Origin: Aquabacterium sp.
GTDB lineage: Bacteria > Pseudomonadota > Gammaproteobacteria > Burkholderiales > Burkholderiaceae_C
Reading direction: 5' to 3'
DNA: 64,000 bases
NCBI GenBank assembly: GCA_023266355.1
Contig: JAHFQM010000007.1
Span: forward strand, 124,001 to 188,000
Shown here: piece by piece, positions 57,873-64,000 of the stretch
Position numbering within the stretch: position 1 is the first letter of the stretch
Layout of the letters: each line of letters begins with the position of its first letter
Made by a program: the position numbers and the translations under genes
The notes under the pieces: generated by a model
What the model was told of the DNA's origin: nothing
The model's input: only the letters and a program-made list of their open reading frames with translations
Databases searched by the model: none

Positions 57873-59204
57873 TCAGTCCTTGAACAAGCGCCCGGCGTAC
57901 AGCCCCAGGCCGGTGGCCACCGAGGCCAGGCGGTCGCCCCGCACCGCGCGGGCGCCGGGGAAGGCGGCTTGCAGGGCGTCGGTCAGCAAGGTCAGGCCGG
58001 TCGAGCCGCCGGTGAAGTACAGCGCGCCCAGTTGCCCCGGCTTGAGGCCGGCCAGGCGCACCGTGTCCAGGGCGCACAGGGTGATGCGCTCCACGTCGGC
58101 TTCCAGCGCGCGCGCGGCCTGCTCGGCGTCCAGGCCGTTGTGCAGGCCGGCTTCCACCAGGGCCAGGTCGATGTCGGTGTGGCCACCGTCGGCCACGGCG
58201 ATTTTCGCGGCCTCGGCGCGGCCCACCAGGGCGTGGCCCAGGCGGTCCTGCACGACCTTCATCAGGCGGCGGTGGTGGGCCGGGTCACCGTAGAAATCGG
58301 CCATGTTGCGCAGCTCGCTGACGCGCGAGGGCTGGTACACGGTGTTGATCAGGTGCCAGGTGGTGAGGTCGAAGTACACGCGGCTGGGCACCGGGCGTGG
58401 CGGCTGGCCGAGCACGCTGGGGCCGAAGGCGCCCAGGCCCAGCAGCGGCATGATGCGCGCCAGCGAGATGTGGCGGTCGAAGTCGGTGCCGGCGATGTGG
58501 ATGCCGTGGTTGGCCAGGATGTCGTCGCGGCGCTCGGTGCGGGTGGCGCGCTGAGGGCCCACGCGCACCACCGAGAAGTCGGAGGTGCCGCCGCCGATGT
58601 CGGCCACCAGCACGTGCTCTTCCTGCGTGCAGTGCTGCTCGAAGTCGAAGGCCGCGGCGATGGGCTCGAACTGGAAGGCGATGTCGCTGAAGCCCACGGC
58701 GCGGGCGGCGGCCTCCAGCGAGGCCTGCGCGGCGGCATCGCGCACCACGTCGTCATCGACGAAGTACACCGGGCGGCCCAGCACGACCTGGTTCAGCGCC
58801 TGGCCGCCGGCGGCCTCGGCCTGCTGGCGCAGGTGGCGCAGGTAGCCGGTGACGATGTCGAGGTACTTCACGCCCAGGCCCTGGCCGACCTCGGTGGTCT
58901 GGTCCACCAGGGCGGTGCCCAGCACGCTCTTCATGGAGCGCATCAGGCGGCCTTCGTAGCCATCGACGTAGGCCTGCACGGCGGCACGGCCGAAGCAGCG
59001 CGGCAGCGGGTCGTCCGCGGTGGGGCCGGGGCGGGCGGCAGGCGGCTGGTCGTCGGCGTCGGTGGCGTAGAACACCGCCGTGGGCATGGTCAGGTGCGCG
59101 CCTTCCAGCGGGACCAGGCGCATGCCAGCCGAGCCCGCCTCTCCCGCTGTGGGGATGGCGATGGCCGAGTTGGAGGTGCCGAAGTCGATGGCGCAGAAGG
59201 ACAT
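57873..59204 (-). CDS. Hsp70-family (YegD-like) ATPase without substrate-binding domain
   Basis: The protein has 443 residues, only the nucleotide-binding domain plus insertions (full DnaK is about 640). The phosphate-1 motif DFGTSNSAIA, phosphate-2 VADIGGGTSDFSVV and adenosine motif FTGGSTGLTLL are present. It looks like E. coli YegD. Function unknown; without the C-terminal domain it cannot act as a normal foldase. Convergent with the quinone reductase. Confidence 0.92.
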   Translation of the reverse strand: MSFCAIDFGTSNSAIAIPTAGEAGSAGMRLVPLEGAHLTMPTAVFYATDADDQPPAARPGPTADDPLPRCFGRAAVQAYVDGYEGRLMRSMKSVLGTALVDQTTEVGQGLGVKYLDIVTGYLRHLRQQAEAAGGQALNQVVLGRPVYFVDDDVVRDAAAQASLEAAARAVGFSDIAFQFEPIAAAFDFEQHCTQEEHVLVADIGGGTSDFSVVRVGPQRATRTERRDDILANHGIHIAGTDFDRHISLARIMPLLGLGAFGPSVLGQPPRPVPSRVYFDLTTWHLINTVYQPSRVSELRNMADFYGDPAHHRRLMKVVQDRLGHALVGRAEAAKIAVADGGHTDIDLALVEAGLHNGLDAEQAARALEADVERITLCALDTVRLAGLKPGQLGALYFTGGSTGLTLLTDALQAAFPGARAVRGDRLASVATGLGLYAGRLFKD

Positions 59205-59312
59205 GGGGTGCAGGGGCCGGCCGGAGCAGGTCGAGAAACAAGGCCCGCGATTGTAGGCGTGTGGTGATGACGCGGCGGGGTCTGTGCGCGCTTGGGTCGC
59301 GCGATGGTGGTG

Positions 59313-60314
59313 CTAGCGCCCCCGAAACGTGGAAGGCGTCATGCCCGCCCAGCGCTGGAAGGCGTGGATGAAGGCGGCCGATTCGGCGTAGCCCAGCTGC
59401 TGGGCGATGGCTTCGGTGGACAGCGCGGTGTGTTTCAGCAGGTGCTGCGCCTTGGCGTAGCGGGCCTGGGCCAGCAGGTCGCGGAAGTTGTGCCCTGCCT
59501 CGCTGAGTTGGCGGCGCAGGGTGCGTTCCGACAGCCCGAGCGACTGCGCCACCTCTTCGGCGTTCGGGTAGCTGCCGCTGAACAGGCCGAGGTGGGTGAG
59601 CACGCGGTCGGCGAGGGTCTCGGTGCTGGTCTGCTGGGCCACGAGCTGCTGGTCGCACATGGCGCGGTACATGCCGTGCGCGTTGGGGTCGGCCGAGGGC
59701 AGGCGCAGGCGCAGGTGTTCGTTGCGGATCCAGAAACGCGCCTGGGCGTGGCCAAAGCTCACCGGGCAGCCGAAGTACTGCTCGTAAGCGGCGGCTTCGG
59801 GCGGGCGCGGGTAGGGCATGTCGATGCGCTCGGCGTGGATGTCCAGGCCCAGCGAGACCTGCATGTCGCGCACCAGCTTGTAGGTGCCCGAGACCTCGCC
59901 ATCGACGCGGAAGCGGAAAGCGCGCGCCTCCATCGCCATCGGCGTGAGCACCAGGGCGCTGAGCTGTTCGCCGGGCTCGAAGCTCAGGGTGCCGAAGATG
60001 TAGGTCAGGCGCTGGTAGCGGATGCCGGTCTGCAGGGCGTCGTAGGCGGTGCCGCAGGTCATCAGCAGCATCACCAGGGGTCCGTAGCCGGCCAGGCCGT
60101 AGAAGCCGCCGAGCTTGAGGCCGACCAGCGGGTCGCGGATGGCCTCGGCCAGGTCGGCGTAGATGCGCAACTCGCGGCTGCGGTCGATGCGCGTGGTGGG
60201 GTCGAGCCGGTCCAGGCTCAGGCCGTGGCGGGCCAGCACGGGCTGTGGGTCTTCGCCGAGTTGCTGCAGGCCCTGCACCAGGTAGATGAGGCCGAGGATG
60301 GAGCGTGTGCTCAT
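59313..60314 (-). CDS. AraC-family regulator 2 (monooxygenase module)
   Basis: The protein has 333 residues with an arabinose-binding-like N-terminal domain and a C-terminal HTH_18 (LGLSERTLRRQLSEAGHNF and STEAIAQQLGYAESAAFIHA). It is divergent from monooxygenase 2 across a 214-bp gap, the same arrangement as in module 1, which suggests it is its local regulator. Confidence 0.92.
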   Translation of the reverse strand: MSTRSILGLIYLVQGLQQLGEDPQPVLARHGLSLDRLDPTTRIDRSRELRIYADLAEAIRDPLVGLKLGGFYGLAGYGPLVMLLMTCGTAYDALQTGIRYQRLTYIFGTLSFEPGEQLSALVLTPMAMEARAFRFRVDGEVSGTYKLVRDMQVSLGLDIHAERIDMPYPRPPEAAAYEQYFGCPVSFGHAQARFWIRNEHLRLRLPSADPNAHGMYRAMCDQQLVAQQTSTETLADRVLTHLGLFSGSYPNAEEVAQSLGLSERTLRRQLSEAGHNFRDLLAQARYAKAQHLLKHTALSTEAIAQQLGYAESAAFIHAFQRWAGMTPSTFRGR

Positions 60315-60528
60315 TTGATGCAGGTCAATCTGACCCGGTCGGAGGGGCTGGGAGGGCGTGTTCGTCCCCCGATCTGGCCGAAACGATCAATCATTGGGCG
60401 AATCTAACATGGTGCGCCTGGGCGTCGGTCCGCACCATGGGGGCACACGGAGACAAGCCGCCGAACCGGCATCTGGCCAGGTTCACACAGGCGGCGCACC
60501 CCTCAACCTCGAACAAACAGGTGCCGAC
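60315..60528. promoter_or_regulatory. Divergent promoter region of AraC regulator 2 and monooxygenase 2
   Basis: The 214-bp gap has an AT-richer segment (GATCAATCATTGGGC... near 60386-60400) with a possible TTGGGC/TAACAT promoter pair 11 bp apart, too close for a standard promoter. An AraC site is likely but not defined. Confidence 0.4.
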
Positions 60529-62121
60529 ATGAGCGATCCCATCACCCCTTCCACGACCGTGCGCGAAGTCGAAGTCGCCATCGCGGGCGCCGGTTTCGGC
60601 GGCCTGTGCATGGCCATCCAGCTGCAAAAGAACGGCATCCACGACTTCCTCATCCTGGAGAAGGCCAAGGAGGTCGGCGGCGCCTGGCGCGACAACCACT
60701 ACCCCGGTGCCGCCTGCGACGTGCAGTCGCACATGTACTCGTACTCCTTCGAGACCAAGTCCGACTGGACCAAGCGCTACGCGCCCTGGCACGAGATCCA
60801 GCAGTACATCCTGGACACGGTCAAGAAGCACAACCTGCGCCCGCACATCCACTTCAACCAGGAAGTGGTGAGCGCTGTGTTCAACGAGGGCACGGGCCGC
60901 TGGGTCATCAAGACCGCCGGTGGCGAAACCATCATGGCGCGCCACTGGGTGCTGGCTTCGGGCCCGCTGCACGTGCCGGCCATCCCCGACATCCCCGGCC
61001 TGAAAGACTTCCAAGGCAAGGTCATGCACTCGGCCCAGTGGGACCACGGCTACGACCTCAAGGGCAAGCGCGTGGCCTCGATCGGCACGGGCGGCTCGGC
61101 CATCCAGTACGTGCCGGAGATCGCGCCCGATGTGAAGCAGCTGCACGTCTTCCAGCGCACGCCGGCCTGGGTCATCCCGCGCGACGAGCGCAGCTACTCC
61201 GGCCTGCGCAAGTTCCTCTTCAAGGCCCTGCCCTTCACGCGCACCCTGCACCGCTGGCGCTGCTACTGGACCAACGAGTCCCGCCTGTGGCCCATCCTCA
61301 ATCCCTGGATGGCCAAGATCGGTGAAGCCGCGCTGAAGAAATTCATCAGCTACCAGGTGAAGGACCCGGCGCTGGTGAAGAAGCTCACGCCCGACTACAC
61401 CCTGGGTTGCAAGCGCATCCTGATCTCCAACAAGTGGTACCCGGCCTTCAACCGCCCCAATGTGGAGCTGGTGACCGACGCCGTGCGCGAGATCACGCCC
61501 GACGGCATCGTCACGAAGGACGGCAAGGCGCGCAAGCTGGACTGCATCATCCTGGGCACGGGCTTCGTCGTGGACCCGCGCATCTACATGAAGAGCTTCG
61601 AGCTGCGCGGCCTGCGCGGCCACACGGTGCAGGAGGACTGGAAGGTCAGCCCGACCAGCTACTACGGCATCACCACGGCCAACTACCCCAACATGTACCA
61701 GCTGGTGGGGCCGCACACGGGCCTGGGCCACAACTCCATCATCTTCATGATCGAGGCGCAGGTGAACTACATCATCGAGTGCATGAAGCTGGTCAAGCAA
61801 AAGGGCGCGGACTACATCGACGTCAAGCCCGAGGCCATGACGCGCTTCCTGGGCGAGATGACGCAGGCCCTGCAGGGCACGGTGTGGAGCTCCGGTTGCA
61901 AGAGCTGGTACCAGACGGCCGACGGCATCAACTTCGCCATCTGGCCCAAGAGCACCTGGCGCTACTGGCTGGAGACCCGCAAGGTGAACGAGGCCGACTA
62001 CGTGTTCGGCCAATGCACAGGCAAGGCGCTGGGGACCGGCGCTGGCAAGGCACAGGGCACGGGTGCCGGCATCGGCGCGCTGGCTGGCGAGCAGGCGATG
62101 GCGCGCATGGCGCAGCGCTGA
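60529..62121 (+). CDS. Baeyer-Villiger-type flavin monooxygenase 2
   Basis: The protein has 530 residues from the ATG before SDPITPSTTV. FAD motif GAGFGGLCMA, fingerprint FQGKVMHSAQWDH and NADPH motif GTGGSAIQY are in the family order. Identical short blocks (WRDN.YPGAACDV, HSAQWDHG, LGHNSI) tie it to monooxygenase 1. The last ~30 residues are a Gly/Ala/Gln tail (KALGTGAGKAQGTGAG) absent from the other copy. No hydrolase gene follows; the substrate may be different. Confidence 0.93.
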   Translation: MSDPITPSTTVREVEVAIAGAGFGGLCMAIQLQKNGIHDFLILEKAKEVGGAWRDNHYPGAACDVQSHMYSYSFETKSDWTKRYAPWHEIQQYILDTVKKHNLRPHIHFNQEVVSAVFNEGTGRWVIKTAGGETIMARHWVLASGPLHVPAIPDIPGLKDFQGKVMHSAQWDHGYDLKGKRVASIGTGGSAIQYVPEIAPDVKQLHVFQRTPAWVIPRDERSYSGLRKFLFKALPFTRTLHRWRCYWTNESRLWPILNPWMAKIGEAALKKFISYQVKDPALVKKLTPDYTLGCKRILISNKWYPAFNRPNVELVTDAVREITPDGIVTKDGKARKLDCIILGTGFVVDPRIYMKSFELRGLRGHTVQEDWKVSPTSYYGITTANYPNMYQLVGPHTGLGHNSIIFMIEAQVNYIIECMKLVKQKGADYIDVKPEAMTRFLGEMTQALQGTVWSSGCKSWYQTADGINFAIWPKSTWRYWLETRKVNEADYVFGQCTGKALGTGAGKAQGTGAGIGALAGEQAMARMAQR

Positions 62122-62208
62122 AGCCTGGGTCGCTCCCTTGCCGCTCCCTGGGCGCTGAGGGGCACGCGCCACCGGGCCTGGGTCGCCCGCCCGGTGGCAA
62201 ACTGCGGA

Positions 62209-62238
62209 GGGTCCGTCATGCGTGGCGGGCCCTTTTTT
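62209..62238 (+). terminator. Rho-independent terminator after monooxygenase 2
   Basis: GGGTCCGTC (62209-62217) pairs with GGCGGGCCC (62224-62232), nine pairs including two G-U, with a 6-nt loop and six T after it. Confidence 0.85.
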
Positions 62239-62288
62239 CATGTGGGCTGCTGACAGGCCGCATGTGGCGCGGGCAAACGGGGGATGGC

Positions 62289-63734
62289 ATGGCGGCAGGT
62301 GGCACGGTGGGTCGAGCGGGCAAGGGATGGGCGGTGGCGCTTGCCGCGGCTTTGTCGTGGACGTGTGCTGTGGCGCCAAGCTCGGCCTCGGCCGCAGAGC
62401 ACGTGCACTGCGAGGTGCGCTACGCCAGCCAGACCTGGCAGGTGGACGCCCGCCCCACGGACGAGCCTTTGCGCGTGCCGAGCGTGGACATCGGCCAGCG
62501 CTTCGCCTTCAAGGCCGTGGCACGCGGCACACCAGGGCACACATCCGACCGCATCACGCAAGTCAGCCTCTACGCCTACGACCTCGAAGCCGAGGGCGCG
62601 CCGGCGCTGGTCCACCAGCAGCGCCTGTCGCCCCCGTTCGCCACGGGCACGCAGGTGCCGGCCTTGACGGGCTGGCAGCACGTGCATTCCAGCGTGCTGG
62701 GCCGCGAGCTGGTCTATGGCTGTGCCTTGCGCCAGGACGATGGCGCGGCGGCCGTGCCAAGCCAGCCGCCAACCCAAGCGCAGACTCAAGCACACATCCC
62801 AGCACCCCCGCAGCCGGCGCAGATGCCGGACGCTTCCAGCCCCGATGCCAGCCCCGCCGTGCGCCTCGTCTTCCTGGGCGATGTGATGCTGGCCGACGGG
62901 CCGGGCCGCCTGATCGCGCGCGGTGGCGACCCCTTCGCGCCGGTGGCTGCGCGGCTGAAGCAGGCCGATGTGCGCATCGCCAACCTGGAGTGCGTGGTGG
63001 CCAGCACGGGCAAGGCCTTCGACAAGCCCTGGACCTTCCTCGCCCACCCGCGCGTGCTGGGCGTGCTCAAGCGGCACGTCGATGTGGTGTCCGTGGCCAA
63101 CAACCACTCGGGCGATTTCGGCCGCGCGGCCTTCGCCGAGATGCTGCAGCGCCTGCACGCCGCCGGCCTGCCGCACATCGGCGGTGGCCGCGACCTGGCC
63201 TCGGCACACGCGCCGCACCTCATCGTGCGCGACGGCCTCAAGATCGCGCTGCTGGGCTACGACGAGTTCTTCCCGCGCCACTTCGAGGCCGGCCACGACC
63301 ATCCCGGCGTGGCCTGGAGCGAAGACGAGCAGGTGGTCGATGACATCCGCCGCGCGCGCAGCGTGCACGGCGCCGACATCGTCATCCCCTTCATGCATTG
63401 GGGCCAGGAGCACGAACCCCTGGCCAACGCCCGCCAGCGCCAGCTCGCGCGGCTGATGATCGACGCGGGCGCCGATGCCGTGGTCGGCACGCACCCGCAC
63501 GTGGTGCAGGACACCGAGACCTACCGCGGCAAACCCATCGTCTACAGCCTGGGCAACTTCGTCTTCGACGGCTTCAGCAGCCTGGACAACCGCACCGGCT
63601 GGATGCTGTTCATGACCGTGGGCCGCGAGGGCGTGCGCCAGTGGCACACCGAGGCCGTGCGCACCGATGTGGACGGCACGCCCTGGCCGGTGCCGCTGCC
63701 ACCCGGCGCGTCTGCCGCTGCGGTGCGGCGTTGA
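62289..63734 (+). CDS. CapA-family (poly-gamma-glutamate synthesis-like) protein with N-terminal extension
   Basis: The protein has 481 residues; the ATG with GGGGGA just ahead is chosen over one nine codons upstream. A signal peptide (cleavage near ASAAE) and a ~130-residue N-terminal beta-rich domain with a Pro/Gln linker come before the CapA-type metallophosphoesterase-like domain: VFLGDVMLADG, NLECV, NNHSGDFG, MHWGQEHE, GTHPHVVQ and YSLGNFVFDG. CapA is linked to capsule poly-gamma-glutamate in Gram-positives, but capB/capC are not near. Here it may act on envelope or peptidoglycan substrates. Confidence 0.88.
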   Translation: MAAGGTVGRAGKGWAVALAAALSWTCAVAPSSASAAEHVHCEVRYASQTWQVDARPTDEPLRVPSVDIGQRFAFKAVARGTPGHTSDRITQVSLYAYDLEAEGAPALVHQQRLSPPFATGTQVPALTGWQHVHSSVLGRELVYGCALRQDDGAAAVPSQPPTQAQTQAHIPAPPQPAQMPDASSPDASPAVRLVFLGDVMLADGPGRLIARGGDPFAPVAARLKQADVRIANLECVVASTGKAFDKPWTFLAHPRVLGVLKRHVDVVSVANNHSGDFGRAAFAEMLQRLHAAGLPHIGGGRDLASAHAPHLIVRDGLKIALLGYDEFFPRHFEAGHDHPGVAWSEDEQVVDDIRRARSVHGADIVIPFMHWGQEHEPLANARQRQLARLMIDAGADAVVGTHPHVVQDTETYRGKPIVYSLGNFVFDGFSSLDNRTGWMLFMTVGREGVRQWHTEAVRTDVDGTPWPVPLPPGASAAAVRR

Positions 63735-64000
63735 GCCACGCGCTGCACCCACCGAGCCGTGCGCAAGCCGTTCTGTGCGGGCCGCCGCCCGCTGTGAGTG
63801 GCGTGTCAGGCCGGTGAGCCTGGCGCGCAAGTCAATCTGAGCCAGCCGCCGCCTGTTTGGCGTCGTGCGCCGCTGCTTGGGGGCGGCGCGCAAGGCGCGT
63901 GCGTGTGATCGGTCCAAGCTCGCAACCCGACCGGCGGACCAGATTCGGCGGCGCGCCACCCGCAGTGGGTGGCGCGCGGGTCACAACGGGCGGCGCATGG
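63735..64000. other. Gap at the right edge with a perfect hairpin
   Basis: No coding-looking frame is seen in the last 266 bp. A perfect 11-bp inverted repeat GCGCGCCACCC/GGGTGGCGCGC (63951-63961 and 63967-63977, 5-nt loop) has no T-run after it, so it may be a protein site or part of a terminator for a gene outside the window. Confidence 0.45.

Overview
The window is about 64 kb of very GC-rich (visibly near 70%) chromosomal DNA with dense genes, short intergenic gaps and no phage, transposon, integron, CRISPR, rRNA or tRNA gene that I can see. The gene families suggest a motile betaproteobacterium of the order Burkholderiales (Comamonadaceae or a relative): FlhDC as flagellar master regulator, the rpe/apaG/mltA neighbourhood with the membrane 'SpecificRecomb' protein, Burkholderiales-type AhpC, and many lone chemotaxis and c-di-GMP proteins. 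The genus is an inference and was not tested.

Layout. 1-4.3 kb (minus): ABC ATPase, FtsX-type permease and a lipocalin-like AttH/CrtC protein cut by the window edge. 4.3-9.8 kb: two paralogous secreted metzincin proteases bracket flhDC; the second has a class I cyclic-di-GMP (GEMM) riboswitch in its leader. 9.8-12.3 kb: ahpC-ahpF. 12.3-18.5 kb: a chemoreceptor, a beta-lactamase-fold hydrolase and a PAS-GAF-PAS-GGDEF-EAL protein with a C-terminal zinc-binding CZB domain. 18.7-28.9 kb: housekeeping and regulatory genes (TrhP, Crp/Fnr regulator, Mpo1-like protein, ProQ/FinO protein, CoA transferase with divergent LysR regulator, methyltransferase, SET protein). 29-30.5 kb: a putative solute-binding protein (paralogue at 55.7 kb) and a 69-residue protein. 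30.4-31.6 kb: a gene-free 1.17 kb block with DnaA boxes and two element sets spaced exactly 609 bp apart, just before priA; it looks like a replication-origin-type region. 33.8-41.7 kb: HDOD protein, a secreted protein with secretin-like features, an HSL-type hydrolase, a lone HATPase, and an overlapping MHYT hybrid kinase / HD-GYP response regulator pair. 41.8-49.2 kb: mltA, a 65-residue membrane protein, apaG with the membrane protein, a PhoD phosphatase, rpe and a methyltransferase. 49.3-52.9 and 59.3-62.1 kb: two modules made of a Baeyer-Villiger-type flavin monooxygenase and a divergent AraC regulator. The rest: an MltB-type transglycosylase, an aminotransferase, a quinone oxidoreductase, an Hsp70-like protein and a CapA-like protein.

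The themes that link genes are cyclic-di-GMP and motility (riboswitch, flhDC, GGDEF-EAL-CZB, HD-GYP), peptidoglycan turnover (mltA, MltB-type) and oxidative chemistry on ketones or esters (monooxygenase plus hydrolase). The strongest points for follow-up are the riboswitch-controlled metzincin beside flhDC and the origin-like block upstream of priA.
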